Below, piece by piece: positions 45,805-60,025 of a stretch of 64,000 bases of DNA. The DNA comes from an uncultured Prevotellaceae bacterium (lineage in GTDB: Bacteria > Bacteroidota > Bacteroidia > Bacteroidales > Bacteroidaceae). The notes beneath the pieces are model-generated. The model did no database searches. It was not told where the DNA came from and saw only the letters and a list, made by a program, of their open reading frames with translations. The stretch's first letter is position 1. Each line of letters starts with the position of its first letter. The stretch lies in the NCBI GenBank assembly GCA_902781315.1, contig CACZIT010000025.1, forward strand, positions 1 to 64,000, in the 5' to 3' direction. Both the position numbers and the translations under genes were made by a program.

Positions 45805-46281
45805 ATGATACAGAAAGCACTTGACTTTCTGCGCAACCACAATGAGGTGGCTTTCGCTACAAGCGACGGCCACCTTCCTAAATTGCGCATGTTCCAGATT
45901 ATGAAGCAGGAGAACAACTTGCTTTACTTTTCCACTTCAGCAGAAAAAGCCGTCTGGAAGGAACTGATGCAAAATCCTAATGTAGAAATTCTAGCCTATG
46001 CCGACAACAAATCAGTTCGCTGTTCTGGCATGGTGAACTTCGATGTTAAGGATGACGTCAAGAAATGGATATACGAGCATAACACCGTCCTGTCTCGCCT
46101 CTATAGCAGCTATGACAAGATTGTCTATTTCCGCCTGCCTATTGCTGAAATGGATTACTATAATCTAACCCCTACTCCCCCCGTATTTCTTCATTTTGAC
46201 CTGATGGCTGGTGAAATAGGCAAAGGGTTTGTAGGTGAACGATTCAAAACTCAATTAAATCAATCTAAGCATAACGTTTAG
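45805..46281 (+). CDS. Pyridoxamine 5'-phosphate oxidase-like flavin-binding protein
   Basis: The 158-residue protein has the split-barrel FMN-binding fold: MIQKALDFLRNHNEVAFATS, LRMFQIMKQENNLLYFSTSA, VWKELMQNPNVEILAYA, CSGMVNFDVK. It lacks the C-terminal substrate residues of true PdxH and fits the PNPOx-like group that reduces small molecules or heme/F420 cofactors. It is in an operon with the cupin and under the HxlR promoter region, so a detoxification role is plausible. Confidence 0.82.
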   Translation: MIQKALDFLRNHNEVAFATSDGHLPKLRMFQIMKQENNLLYFSTSAEKAVWKELMQNPNVEILAYADNKSVRCSGMVNFDVKDDVKKWIYEHNTVLSRLYSSYDKIVYFRLPIAEMDYYNLTPTPPVFLHFDLMAGEIGKGFVGERFKTQLNQSKHNV

Positions 46282-46323
46282 CAGATAACAAAGGGGCTTC
46301 CTACAACATCTTCTTTAATATCA

Positions 46324-46366
46324 TAAAAAAAAGGCAACCCAGCCTGACCATTCAGACTGGGTTGCC
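46324..46366 (-). terminator. Terminator of the rpoBC operon
   Basis: GGCAACCCAG (46333-46342) pairs with CTGGGTTGCC (46357-46366); eight Ts follow on the minus strand. It lies 24 bp after the rpoC stop. Confidence 0.9.
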
Positions 46367-46389
46367 CCAGATATTATTGCAATGTTGCG

Positions 46390-49300
46390 TTATTCAGCTA
46401 CTTCGGCATCACCGAAATCGATAACGTTCTTGCGGTTGGCCTGCATGCGGTCATACTCTTCGCGCGAGCCTACCACAATACGATCCCACTGACGCAGACC
46501 AGTGCCTGCAGGGATGAGATGTCCGCAGATGACGTTCTCCTTCATGCCCTCAAGGAAGTCCTGCTTGCCACGGATGGCAGCCTCATTGAGCACCTTGGTA
46601 GTCTCCTGGAATGATGCAGCCGACATGAACGACTTCGTCTGCAGTGCTGCACGGGTGATACCTTGCAAAATCTGCGTAGACGTGGCAGGCACGGCATCGC
46701 GCACCTGTACGGGACGAAGGTCGCGGCGCTTCAGCGAGGAGTTCTCGTCGCGCAGTCGGCGGGCAGTGACAATCTGACCCTTCTGCATGACCTCCGAGTC
46801 GCCGGCGTCGGTGACCACTTTCTTACCCCAGATACGGTCGTTCTCCTCGGCGAAGTCGAGCTTGTCGACGAGAGCGTCCTCGAGGAACGTGGTGTCACCC
46901 GGGTCGTTGATCTGCACCTTACGCATCATCTGACGGACGATGATCTCGAAGTGCTTGTCATTGATCTTCACGCCCTGCAGACGATAGACGTCCTGCACTT
47001 CGTTCACAATATACTCCTGCACAGCCGTGGGACCCTTGATGGCGAGAATGTCACTGGGGGTGATGACACCGTCGGAAAGCGGTGTTCCAGCTCGCACGGC
47101 ATCGTGCTCCTGCACAAGGATCTGCTTTGAGAGCGAGACGAGGTACTTGCGCTGGTCGCCTGTCTTCGAAGTGACAATGATTTCGCGATTGCCTCGCTTC
47201 ACCTTTCCCATGGTCACCTCGCCGTCGATTTCACTAACCACGGCAGGGTTGCTGGGATTGCGGGCCTCGAAAAGCTCAGTGACACGAGGCAGACCACCCG
47301 TGATATCACCTGCACCACCCACGGCACGCGGTATCTTGACAAGCGTCTGACCTGTCAGAATCTGAGCACCGTCCTCCACAACTACGTGACCACCTACGGG
47401 GAAGTTGTAGGTACCGATGACGTTGCCGTCGGCATCCAGAATATCGCAGGAAGGAACCTTCGTGTGGTCGCGCGAGTCGGTGATGATCTTCTCAGTCAGA
47501 CCCGTGGTCTCGTCGGTCTCAGCCTTATAGGTGGTACCTTCGATGACGTCCTTGAAGCGGAGTTTACCGGCATATTCGGTCACGATGACAGCGTTGAACG
47601 GATCCCAACGTGCGATGAGGTCGCCCTTCTTCACTATATCGCCTTGCTTCTTGTAGAGCGAAGAACCATAAGGAACGTTCAGCGTGGAAAGAACAATCTT
47701 TGTATTGGGATCGACGAAACGGATTTCGGCCAGACGGCTGACCACCATCTCGCACTCAGCCTCCTGCTCACCCTGTTTCTCGGTATAGGGAACTGTGCGC
47801 AGTTCGTCGAACTCGATGCGTGCATCGTTCTTGGCAACGATGGAAGCATTGGCGGCTGCGTTACCTGCCACACCACCGGCGTGGAACGTACGAAGCGTAA
47901 GCTGTGTACCCGGTTCACCGATGGCCTGGGCTGCGATGACACCCACGGCCTCACCCATCTGCACCATGCGCTGTGTGGCAAGGTTGCGTCCGTAACACTT
48001 CATGCAGACGCCACGCTTCGACTCACAGGTGAGCACGGAACGAATCTCAACCATCTCGATAGGCGATGCCTCGATGGCAGCAGCCTTCTCCTCGGTGATT
48101 TCCTCGCCTGCAGCGCAGATGAGTTCGCCCGTGGTGGGATGGATGATATCGTGGACTGACACGCGTCCGAGGATACGCTCGGAGAGAGGCGAGATGACCT
48201 CGTCGCCCTGCTTCAGAGCGGTGCACTCAAGGCCGCGCAGCGTGCCGCAGTCTTCCTCATTGATGATAACGTCGTGGGAGACGTCAACAAGTCGGCGAGT
48301 CAGGTAACCAGCATCGGCCGTCTTCATGGCCGTATCGGCCAGACCCTTACGGGCACCGTGAGAAGAGATGAAGTATTCAAGCACCGACATACCTTCCTTG
48401 AAGTTAGAAAGGATTGGGTTCTCAATAATCTGCTGACCTTCAGCACCAGCCTTCTGCGGCTTGGCCATCAGACCACGCATACCTGAGAGCTGCTTAATCT
48501 GGTCCTTAGAACCACGGGCACCCGAGTCAAGCATCATATAAACAGCATTGAAGCCCTGGTCGGCCTCGGTCATCTCTTTCAGCAGGATGTCGCCGAGTTC
48601 GTTGTTGACGTGTGTCCAGGCGTCGATGACCTGATTGTAACGTTCGTTGTCGGTGATGAAACCCATGTCGTAGTTGGCCTGGATTTCGTCTACCTCCTTT
48701 TGACCCTTGGCCACGATACCTTCCTTCTCTGGCGGCACGATAATGTCGTCGAGGTTGAAGGAAAGTCCTGCCTCGTAAGCCATGCGGTAACCGAGGTTCT
48801 TGATACCATCGAGGAACTCGCAGGCACGAGCCATACCGACGTTCTTGATGACGTCGGCAATCATGCCACGCAGGGTCTTCTTCGAGATAATATCGTTGAA
48901 GAATCCTACTTCGTCGGGCACGATGCCGTTGACGATGACGCGACCTACAGAGGTCTCAACCATGTGGCGGACATGCTTGCCGTCAACGATGTCATCGACC
49001 ATTACCTTAACAGGTGCGTGAAGGTCGCACTTGCCCTCGTTGTTGGCAATGATGGCTTCCTCCGGACCGTAGAAGGTGAGACCAGCGCCCTTGGCACCGG
49101 GACGCAGTTTGGTAATATAGTAGAGACCGAGCACCATGTCCTGTGAGGGCACCGTGATAGGCGCACCGTTTGCAGGATTCAGGATGTTGTGGCTCTGAAG
49201 CATGAGGATCTGGGCCTCAAGGATAGCCTCATTGGAAAGCGGAAGGTGGACTGCCATCTGGTCGCCGTCGAAGTCGGCATTGAATGCCGTACATGCAAGC

Positions 49301-50715
49301 GGGTGGAGCTGGATAGCCTTACCTTCGATGAGCTTAGGCTGGAAGGCCTGTATACCAAGACGGTGAAGCGTCGGTGCACGGTTGAGGAGCACGGGATGGC
49401 CCTTCATTACATTCTCAAGGATATCCCAGATGACAGACTCACGGCGATCGACAATCTTCTTAGCCGACTTCACGGTCTTGACGATGCCGCGCTCAATGAG
49501 CTTGCGGATGATGAACGGCTTGTAAAGCTCGGCTGCCATCAGCTTCGGCAGTCCGCACTCGCCCATCTTCAGCTCGGGGCCGACAACGATCACCGAACGG
49601 GCTGAATAGTCGACACGCTTACCGAGCAGGTTCTGACGGAAGCGGCCCTGCTTACCCTTCAGCGAGTCAGAGAGCGACTTCAGCGGACGGTTAGACTCAC
49701 TCTTCACAGCGCTGGACTTGCGAGAGTTGTCGAACAGGGAGTCAACTGCTTCCTGAAGCATACGCTTTTCGTTGCGTAGGATGACCTCAGGGGCTTTAAT
49801 CTCCATGAGGCGCTTCAGACGGTTGTTACGAATGATGACGCGGCGATATAGGTCGTTAAGGTCGCTGGTTGCGAAACGGCCGCCATCGAGGGGCACCAAG
49901 GGACGCAGCTCAGGCGGAGTAACAGGGATGATCTTCATCACCATCCACTCTGGGCGGTTGATGTCGCGGCTGCTGCGGAAAGCCTCCACCACCTGCAGAC
50001 GCTTCAAAGCCTCAGTCTTGCGCTGCTGCGAAGAGTCGTTGCTGGCGCGGTCGCGCAGTTCGTAGGAAATAGCGTCGAGATCGAGGCTGGCGAGCAACTC
50101 GTAAATGGCCTCGGCACCCATTTTGGCGACAAACTTATTGGGATCAGTATCCTCGAGCAGGTCGTTGTTGGGATCCAACTGCGACTGGAGATCCATATAC
50201 TCCTCCTCACTGAGCAGGTCATACTTCTTCGAACCCAGCAGCTCATTGCCCTCAGCATCCTTCTTACCTTCCAGTACACCGGGCTTGATGACGACATACT
50301 TCTCATAGTAGATGACGGCATCAAGTTTCTTGGTGGGCATACCCAGCAGATAGCCTATCTTGTTGGGCAACGAACGGAAATACCAGATGTGGGCAACAGG
50401 CACGACGAGCTCAATGTGGCCGCTACGGTCGCGACGCACTTTCTTCTCGGTAACCTCTACACCGCAACGGTCGCAGACGATGCCCTTATAGCGAATGCGT
50501 TTGTACTTGCCGCAGGCACATTCATAGTCTCGTGTGGGACCGAAGATGCGCTCGCAGAACAAACCGTCGCGCTCTGGCTTATACGTGCGATAGTTGATGG
50601 TCTCGGGCTTGGTGACCTCACCATACGAATTTTCCAGGATTTCCTCTGGCGATGCCAGTCCGATGGTTATCTTGGAAAAATTATTCTTTACCTTTATATC
50701 TTTTTTGAAAGCCAT
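46390..50715 (-). CDS. rpoC: DNA-directed RNA polymerase subunit beta'
   Basis: The 1441-residue beta' has the N-terminal zinc ribbon ([20 protein letters not shown]), the catalytic [10 protein letters not shown] with Mg ligands D481, D483 and D485, the bridge-helix/trigger-loop region ([16 protein letters not shown]) and the second zinc site ([15 protein letters not shown]). There is no split or large insertion. It follows rpoB by 43 bp and is the last gene of its operon. Confidence 0.99.
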   Translation of the reverse strand: MAFKKDIKVKNNFSKITIGLASPEEILENSYGEVTKPETINYRTYKPERDGLFCERIFGPTRDYECACGKYKRIRYKGIVCDRCGVEVTEKKVRRDRSGHIELVVPVAHIWYFRSLPNKIGYLLGMPTKKLDAVIYYEKYVVIKPGVLEGKKDAEGNELLGSKKYDLLSEEEYMDLQSQLDPNNDLLEDTDPNKFVAKMGAEAIYELLASLDLDAISYELRDRASNDSSQQRKTEALKRLQVVEAFRSSRDINRPEWMVMKIIPVTPPELRPLVPLDGGRFATSDLNDLYRRVIIRNNRLKRLMEIKAPEVILRNEKRMLQEAVDSLFDNSRKSSAVKSESNRPLKSLSDSLKGKQGRFRQNLLGKRVDYSARSVIVVGPELKMGECGLPKLMAAELYKPFIIRKLIERGIVKTVKSAKKIVDRRESVIWDILENVMKGHPVLLNRAPTLHRLGIQAFQPKLIEGKAIQLHPLACTAFNADFDGDQMAVHLPLSNEAILEAQILMLQSHNILNPANGAPITVPSQDMVLGLYYITKLRPGAKGAGLTFYGPEEAIIANNEGKCDLHAPVKVMVDDIVDGKHVRHMVETSVGRVIVNGIVPDEVGFFNDIISKKTLRGMIADVIKNVGMARACEFLDGIKNLGYRMAYEAGLSFNLDDIIVPPEKEGIVAKGQKEVDEIQANYDMGFITDNERYNQVIDAWTHVNNELGDILLKEMTEADQGFNAVYMMLDSGARGSKDQIKQLSGMRGLMAKPQKAGAEGQQIIENPILSNFKEGMSVLEYFISSHGARKGLADTAMKTADAGYLTRRLVDVSHDVIINEEDCGTLRGLECTALKQGDEVISPLSERILGRVSVHDIIHPTTGELICAAGEEITEEKAAAIEASPIEMVEIRSVLTCESKRGVCMKCYGRNLATQRMVQMGEAVGVIAAQAIGEPGTQLTLRTFHAGGVAGNAAANASIVAKNDARIEFDELRTVPYTEKQGEQEAECEMVVSRLAEIRFVDPNTKIVLSTLNVPYGSSLYKKQGDIVKKGDLIARWDPFNAVIVTEYAGKLRFKDVIEGTTYKAETDETTGLTEKIITDSRDHTKVPSCDILDADGNVIGTYNFPVGGHVVVEDGAQILTGQTLVKIPRAVGGAGDITGGLPRVTELFEARNPSNPAVVSEIDGEVTMGKVKRGNREIIVTSKTGDQRKYLVSLSKQILVQEHDAVRAGTPLSDGVITPSDILAIKGPTAVQEYIVNEVQDVYRLQGVKINDKHFEIIVRQMMRKVQINDPGDTTFLEDALVDKLDFAEENDRIWGKKVVTDAGDSEVMQKGQIVTARRLRDENSSLKRRDLRPVQVRDAVPATSTQILQGITRAALQTKSFMSAASFQETTKVLNEAAIRGKQDFLEGMKENVICGHLIPAGTGLRQWDRIVVGSREEYDRMQANRKNVIDFGDAEVAE

Positions 50716-50758
50716 ATTTCAGAATTTTCAATTTTCAGTTATCAATATTCAATCCGGT

Positions 50759-54571
<3,813 letters not shown>

Positions 54572-54586
54572 AAAGTATGTTTGTTT

Positions 54587-54613
54587 ATTGGACTAATTGG
54601 CCTGATTGGCCCA
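54587..54613. repeat. Three 9-bp tandem repeats before rpoB
   Basis: ATTGGACTA, ATTGGCCTG and ATTGGCCCA follow each other directly, 16 bp upstream of the rpoB ATG in the rplL-rpoB spacer. Confidence 0.75.
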
Positions 54614-54631
54614 ATTTTTCTATAAAAGACA

Positions 54632-54670
54632 CAAAAAGGTTAGGACCCACCGACTGGGAAGATCCTAACC
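54632..54670 (-). terminator. Attenuator between rplL and rpoB
   Basis: GGTTAGGA (54638-54645) pairs with TCCTAACC (54663-54670), with inner CCCA/TGGG pairing, and five Ts follow on the minus strand. An rplL-rpoB attenuator that lowers rpoBC expression is known from E. coli. Confidence 0.82.
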
Positions 54671-54704
54671 ATATTTTCAAAAAAGAATTCGTATTGCTCA
54701 GCAA

Positions 54705-55082
54705 TTACTTGAGCTCAACCTTAGCACCAGCCTCTTCGATGGCCTTCTTCAGGTTCTCAGCCTCGTCCTTCGACAGACCTTCCTTAATGGTTGCGGGAGC
54801 GCCGTCTACGAGATCCTTAGCCTCTTTCAGACCAAGACCGCAAGCTTCCTTCACAGCCTTCACAACCTGCAGCTTAGCACCACCGACCTCGGCGAGAACG
54901 ACGTCGAACGATGTCTTCTCTTCCTCAGCAGCAGCTGCACCAGCAGCGGGACCAGCAGCTACAGCAACAGCTGCAGCAGCGGGCTCAATACCATACTCGT
55001 CCTTCAGGACTGTTGCCAACTCGTTAACTTCTTTCACAGTAAGGTTTACCAACTCTTCTGCAATAGCTTTAATATCTGCCAT
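54705..55082 (-). CDS. rplL: 50S ribosomal protein L7/L12
   Basis: The 125-residue bL12 has the dimerising N-terminal helices ([20 protein letters not shown]), an Ala/Gly hinge ([19 protein letters not shown]) and the C-terminal domain that recruits elongation factors ([40 protein letters not shown]). It is complete, and followed by an attenuator before rpoB. Confidence 0.98.
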   Translation of the reverse strand: MADIKAIAEELVNLTVKEVNELATVLKDEYGIEPAAAAVAVAAGPAAGAAAAEEEKTSFDVVLAEVGGAKLQVVKAVKEACGLGLKEAKDLVDGAPATIKEGLSKDEAENLKKAIEEAGAKVELK

Positions 55083-55136
55083 TTTTATTTAAGATTTAAA
55101 TTTTGTTTTACAATGTTGTTAATGTTATCTTTTCGC

Positions 55137-55658
55137 TTATTGGTTACGCTCAGCGATAGCGTCAAGGAGACCGTGAATCTTGCCACCGGCGTTGAGGCCA
55201 GAAACAACATTCTTGATCGGGGACTGCAGCAGTGCAACAACGTCGGCAATAAGCTCGTTCTTGCTCTTGATTGCACAGAGTTCTGCCAGTTTGTCGGCAC
55301 CCACGAAGATACTCTCTTCAGCATAGGCAGCCTTCAGGGCAGGAATCTCTTTCTTGTTGTCCTTATACTCCTTCAGGAGCTTGGCGGGAACGTTGGCCGT
55401 GTTCGTGAACATCATGGCCGTGTTACCCTTCAAAGCACCATACAGGGGCTCAAAATCAATCTCGCTTGCCTCAAAAGCCTTGTGGAGAAGCGTGTTCTTT
55501 ACCACGATCAGCTTCACGTCGTTCTTGAAGCACTTGCGACGCAGGTCACTTGTGTCAGCAGCGTTCAGGCCAGCAATGTCTACCAGATAGAAATGTGCAT
55601 ATTCCTTCAGCTTCTGTCCAAGCTCTACAACAATAGTATCTTTTACTTCTTTTCTCAT
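55137..55658 (-). CDS. rplJ: 50S ribosomal protein L10
   Basis: The 173-residue uL10 has the rRNA-binding N-terminal domain (MRKEVKDTIVVELGQKLKEY, LRRKCFKNDVKLIVVKNTLL) and C-terminal helices that hold L12 dimers. In E. coli L10-L12 represses its own leader. It lies 18 bp after rplA and 54 bp before rplL. Confidence 0.97.
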   Translation of the reverse strand: MRKEVKDTIVVELGQKLKEYAHFYLVDIAGLNAADTSDLRRKCFKNDVKLIVVKNTLLHKAFEASEIDFEPLYGALKGNTAMMFTNTANVPAKLLKEYKDNKKEIPALKAAYAEESIFVGADKLAELCAIKSKNELIADVVALLQSPIKNVVSGLNAGGKIHGLLDAIAERNQ

Positions 55659-55676
55659 TTTACAAAACTTTTAGAG

Positions 55677-56369
55677 TTACTCAACTGATTTCGGATCAAC
55701 CTTGATACCCTTACTCATCGTGCTCGAAACAAAGATACTCTTGATGTATGTACCTTTAGCAGCGGCAGGCTTCAGCTTGATAACAGTAGCAATGAATTCC
55801 TTTGCATTACCGAACAGCTGGTCAGGGGTCATCGTGATCTTACCAATCGACGTGTGGATGATACCAGTCTTGTCGACCTTGAAGTCAATCTTACCCTGCT
55901 TTACTTCCTTCACTGCCTTAGCAACGTCCATAGTGACAGTACCGCTCTTCGGGTTCGGCATCAGGCCACGGGGACCCAGCACACGGCCCAGAGGACCTAC
56001 CTTACCCATGCAAGAGGGCATTGTGATGATAACATCAACATCTGTCCAACCACCTTTGATCTTGTCAATATATTCGTCAAGACCTACATAATCAGCGCCA
56101 GCTTCCTTTGCGGCAGCCTCCTGGTCAGGAGTACAGAGTGCGAGCACACGCGTCACCTTGCCAGTTCCATTCGGCAGCGATACAACGCCGCGAACCATCT
56201 GGTTGGCCTTACGCGGGTCCACACCCAGTCGTACGTCGATATCAACAGAAGCCTCGAACTTGGTCGTGGTGATTTCCTTCACCAGGTTCATAGCCTCATT
56301 CAGCGTATACGCTTTCCCTGCTTCAATCTTCTCAGCGACTGATTTCTGATTTTTTGTCAGCTTACTCAT
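55677..56369 (-). CDS. rplA: 50S ribosomal protein L1
   Basis: The 230-residue uL1 forms the L1 stalk. [40 protein letters not shown] and the signature [20 protein letters not shown] are intact. It follows rplK by 27 bp in the standard order. Confidence 0.98.
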   Translation of the reverse strand: MSKLTKNQKSVAEKIEAGKAYTLNEAMNLVKEITTTKFEASVDIDVRLGVDPRKANQMVRGVVSLPNGTGKVTRVLALCTPDQEAAAKEAGADYVGLDEYIDKIKGGWTDVDVIITMPSCMGKVGPLGRVLGPRGLMPNPKSGTVTMDVAKAVKEVKQGKIDFKVDKTGIIHTSIGKITMTPDQLFGNAKEFIATVIKLKPAAAKGTYIKSIFVSSTMSKGIKVDPKSVE

Positions 56370-56396
56370 GTTCTTTTAATTGAAGTTTATAGTTAA

Positions 56397-56834
56397 TTAA
56401 CCAGGGAAATCCCCTTTCACTGTGATACCCATACTACGAGCAGTACCGGCAACGAGCTTCATGGCTGATTCAACTGTGAAGCAGTTCAAGTCTTTCATCT
56501 TGTCCTCGGCGATAGCGCGCACCTGATCCCATGTGACAGAAGCGACCTTCTGACGGTTGGGCTGAGCAGATCCGCTCTGTACCTTGGCTGCCTCTTTCAA
56601 CTGTACAGCTGCAGGAGGAGTCTTGAGTTCGAAGCTGAACGACTTATCGGTATAGTAAGTGATAACGACAGGAATGATCTTACCTGCCTTATCCTGTGTT
56701 CTGGCGTTGAACTCTTTGCAGAATCCCATGATGTTAATACCCTTGGAACCCAGAGCAGGACCCACGGGGGGAGAAGGATTCGCAGCGCCACCTTTAATCT
56801 GTAACTTGATTAATCCAGCAACTTCTTTAGCCAT
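56397..56834 (-). CDS. rplK: 50S ribosomal protein L11
   Basis: The 145-residue uL11 begins [20 protein letters not shown] and carries the [20 protein letters not shown] motif near the thiostrepton site and a C-terminal RNA-binding domain ([16 protein letters not shown]). It is complete. Confidence 0.98.
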   Translation of the reverse strand: MAKEVAGLIKLQIKGGAANPSPPVGPALGSKGINIMGFCKEFNARTQDKAGKIIPVVITYYTDKSFSFELKTPPAAVQLKEAAKVQSGSAQPNRQKVASVTWDQVRAIAEDKMKDLNCFTVESAMKLVAGTARSMGITVKGDFPG

Positions 56835-56897
56835 TTCTTTTGTTAATATTAAAGTTTGAATGATATGAAAGCCGACCAGAGGATCCGTAACAATCCC

Positions 56898-57443
56898 TTA
56901 GCCTTCTTTCTCGACTTGCATAAAACCAAGCTCCAGCGGAGTTTTCCGACCGAAGATCTTGACCATTACCTTCAGCTTGTGCTTCTCGGCGTTCACCTCT
57001 TCGATGATACCACTGAAGCCGCTGAACGGACCATCCGTCACCTTCACTGTCTCGTCGACCATGTACGGGATGGTGATATCATCCACGAGTTCGGTCTCCT
57101 CGGCACTGCCAAGCATACGGTTGATGTCCGATTGGGGTACGGGCGACGGGTTGTCCAGTCCGCCAAGGAATCCCAAGCAGTTAGGAGTGAAGCGCAGCGT
57201 GTGCGCCACGTCACCAACCAGGTTAGCCTCCACAAAGACATAGCCAGGGAGACTAATCTTCTCCTTGACCACTCTTTTGCCATTACGCAAGGAAGCATGC
57301 TTCTCCATCGGTATCAACACCTGAGAAACATGAGCCTGCAGCAGCGGGTTGTGTTTCATCTCAGCCTCGATGTATTCCTTCACCTTGGCTTCCTTGCCAC
57401 TAACAGCCCGGAGCACATACCATTTCATTCCTGTTTCAGCCAT
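56898..57443 (-). CDS. nusG: Transcription termination/antitermination protein NusG
   Basis: The 181-residue protein has the NGN domain ([20 protein letters not shown]) and a C-terminal KOW domain ([20 protein letters not shown]) ending [14 protein letters not shown]. It couples RNA polymerase to Rho or S10. It lies between secE and rplK as in most bacteria. Confidence 0.98.
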   Translation of the reverse strand: MAETGMKWYVLRAVSGKEAKVKEYIEAEMKHNPLLQAHVSQVLIPMEKHASLRNGKRVVKEKISLPGYVFVEANLVGDVAHTLRFTPNCLGFLGGLDNPSPVPQSDINRMLGSAEETELVDDITIPYMVDETVKVTDGPFSGFSGIIEEVNAEKHKLKVMVKIFGRKTPLELGFMQVEKEG

Positions 57444-57455
57444 TTCCTTTTACGA

Positions 57456-57656
57456 TTAACCTGGATAAACCATGCTCATAATCCATCTGAACGCAGAGTC
57501 CATGCAGAACACTACCAGCGCAATGATAAGGGAAGCAGATAATACAACCACTGCACTGTGCGTCAGCTCACGGCGTGTAGGCCAAGTTGTCTTATGCGCA
57601 AGTTCTTCGTAACAAGCCTTGCAATAATTTGCGAATTTCTTAAATGTCTTAAGCAT
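57456..57656 (-). CDS. secE: Preprotein translocase subunit SecE
   Basis: The 66-residue protein has an amphipathic N-terminal helix with the conserved ELAHKTTWPTRRELTHSAVV and one membrane helix (LSASLIIALVVFCMDSAFRW). This short form is normal outside gamma-proteobacteria. The frame opens at 57677, but the ATG at 57656 is preferred. It follows tRNA-Trp. Confidence 0.95.
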   Translation of the reverse strand: MLKTFKKFANYCKACYEELAHKTTWPTRRELTHSAVVVLSASLIIALVVFCMDSAFRWIMSMVYPG

Positions 57657-57674
57657 ATTATCTTCTATTTTTAG

Positions 57675-57747
57675 CACGGGAAGGAGGACTCGAACCCACG
57701 ACCCTCGGTTTTGGAGACCGATGCTCTACCAACTGAGCTATTCCCGT
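57675..57747 (-). tRNA. tRNA-Trp (CCA)
   Basis: A complete cloverleaf reads ACGGGAA ... TTCCCGT at the acceptor, with the anticodon loop CTCCAAA (anticodon CCA) and T-loop TTCGAGT. The 3' CCA is not encoded. It lies between tuf and secE, a common place in Bacteroidota. Confidence 0.97.
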
Positions 57748-57751
57748 AAGT

Positions 57752-57779
57752 AAAGCCCCCACCCTCGAGCGGGGGCTTT
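57752..57779 (-). terminator. Hairpin after tuf
   Basis: AAAGCCCCC (57752-57760) pairs with GGGGGCTTT (57771-57779). A short T-rich tail on the minus strand suggests partial termination between tuf and tRNA-Trp. Confidence 0.65.
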
Positions 57780-57853
57780 GTATTGAATTCTAGATTTGTC
57801 TAGAGAAACTAGGAACCCCGGATTTCCTCCAGATTCCCTAGGAGGCAAGGAGA

Positions 57854-58939
<1,086 letters not shown>

Positions 58940-59020
58940 AGCTTTTGTTTGTCTATTTGAATTATTACTGAATAATCTGTTTTTCTTCGGGATTGTCTGT
59001 CTTAACCCAGGCCGAAGTAG

Positions 59021-59092
<72 letters not shown>

Positions 59093-59102
59093 ATTTTCGT
59101 TG

Positions 59103-59175
59103 AGCGGAAAACGGGGCTCAAACCCGCGACCCCCAGCTTGGAAGGCTAGTGCTCTATCAACTGAGCTATTTCCGC
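59103..59175 (-). tRNA. tRNA-Gly (TCC)
   Basis: The acceptor stem GCGGAAA/TTTCCGC and the anticodon loop CTTCCAA (anticodon TCC) mark a 73-nt tRNA-Gly 10 bp upstream of tRNA-Thr(GGT). The T-arm GCGGG-TTTGAGC-CCCGT has one mismatch-tolerant pair. The CCA is not encoded. Confidence 0.95.
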
Positions 59176-59263
59176 GGTTTCCGCAAAAGAGCGTCTTCGG
59201 ACAGCCTTTCTCTTTGTTTCTGGATACCGGGCTTTACCGAATACGCCATTCTTCTACCGGAAG

Positions 59264-59346
59264 TGGGTGGTGATGGATTCGAACCACCGAAGTCGAAAGA
59301 CAACAGATTTACAGTCTGCCCCATTTGGCCACTCTGGAAACCACCC
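59264..59346 (-). tRNA. tRNA-Tyr (GTA)
   Basis: An 83-nt tRNA with a long variable arm; acceptor GGGTGGT/ACCACCC, anticodon loop CTGTAAA (anticodon GTA), T-loop TTCGAAT. The long arm is typical of bacterial tRNA-Tyr. Confidence 0.96.
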
Positions 59347-59397
59347 AAATTTTTCGTCTACTCCTGCGTCCCATTTTCGTTCCCCAGCGTCTTGGTG

Positions 59398-59471
59398 AGC
59401 CTCTTGTCGGATTCGAACCAACGACCCCGAGATTACAAATCACGTGCTCTGGCCAACTGAGCTAAAGAGGC
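59398..59471 (-). tRNA. tRNA-Thr (TGT)
   Basis: A 74-nt tRNA with acceptor GCCTCTT/AAGAGGC and anticodon loop TTTGTAA (anticodon TGT). The anticodon stem CGTGA/TCTCG has a T-T mismatch at positions 29-41. It is the first gene of the tRNA-tuf-secE transcript. Confidence 0.93.
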
Positions 59472-59525
59472 AAATCCTTGCAGCCGTCAGGCGTCGCAAT
59501 TTTAGGACGTGTCGTAAAACGGCTG

Positions 59526-59556
59526 CAAAGATACGACTTATTTTTGAATCACCAAA
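59526..59556 (-). promoter_or_regulatory. Promoter of the tRNA-tuf-secE-nusG operon
   Basis: Minus strand TTTG (59553-59556), 19-bp spacer, TATCTTTG (59526-59533), 55 bp before tRNA-Thr(TGT). A full consensus match. Confidence 0.8.
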
Positions 59557-59573
59557 ATTTTTTCGACTTTTTT

Positions 59574-59873
59574 TTATTGATTTCTCAATTTTTCCTTGAA
59601 TTTCGTCAATTGGACCTTCATTGCGTCCACACATTGGTCGATTCCTTCCTCAAAAGTGTCGCATGTCTTCTCTACGAACAACTTGCTTCCAGGAACGGTC
59701 ACGGTGAGGCTAGTTTCCTTGTTCATCGCCGTGGCGGGCTTCACCACCTTCAGCTGTACTTCGGCCAGTTGGATCTCCTCATACGTCTTCTCCAGTTTGC
59801 CGACTTTCTTGTCTACGAATGCCTGCAGTTTGTCTGTGGCATCGAACTTGATAGCTTGAATTTTGATTTCCAT
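59574..59873 (-). CDS. hpf: Ribosome hibernation-promoting factor (HPF/RaiA)
   Basis: The 99-residue short-type HPF has the beta-alpha fold start MEIKIQAIKFDATDKLQAFV, VDKKVGKLEKTYEEIQLAEV and the C-terminal TFEEGIDQCVDAMKVQLTKF. It occupies the decoding region of idle ribosomes. It has no C-terminal dimerisation extension. Unusually for this phylum, a near-perfect Shine-Dalgarno AGGAGGT lies 4 bases before the ATG. It follows xer by about 150 bp. Confidence 0.92.
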   Translation of the reverse strand: MEIKIQAIKFDATDKLQAFVDKKVGKLEKTYEEIQLAEVQLKVVKPATAMNKETSLTVTVPGSKLFVEKTCDTFEEGIDQCVDAMKVQLTKFKEKLRNQ

Positions 59874-59877
59874 AATT

Positions 59878-59884
59878 ACCTCCT
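59878..59884 (-). promoter_or_regulatory. Strong Shine-Dalgarno before hpf
   Basis: The minus strand reads AGGAGGTAATTATG: a seven-base match to the anti-SD with proper spacing. Almost all other starts in this window lack one. Confidence 0.85.
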
Positions 59885-59940
59885 ATTTTAAAGAGTTATA
59901 GTTTAAAGTTTTTAAGTATTTATTTTTTTTGAACGCGAAA

Positions 59941-60025
59941 AACGTCTTAAATGTCTTAACCCGCTGCGAAGCAGCCTTGAACCACTTGAACGCGCGAAGC
60001 GCTTTGAACCGTTGCGAAGCAGCCC
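59941..60025. repeat. Cluster of three mini-hairpins with repeated motif
   Basis: GCTGCGAAGCAGC (59963-59975), GCGCGAAGCGC (59992-60002) and GTTGCGAAGCAGC (60011-60023) are short hairpins with GAA loops, separated by the related phrase TTGAACC. They lie just downstream of the xer stop. Confidence 0.7.

Noticed and set aside
46150-46180. C-rich stretch in the PNPOx-like gene as an inserted REP element
   Set aside because: It stays in frame and encodes a plausible loop (NLTPTPPVFLHF); there is no palindrome, so it is ordinary coding sequence.
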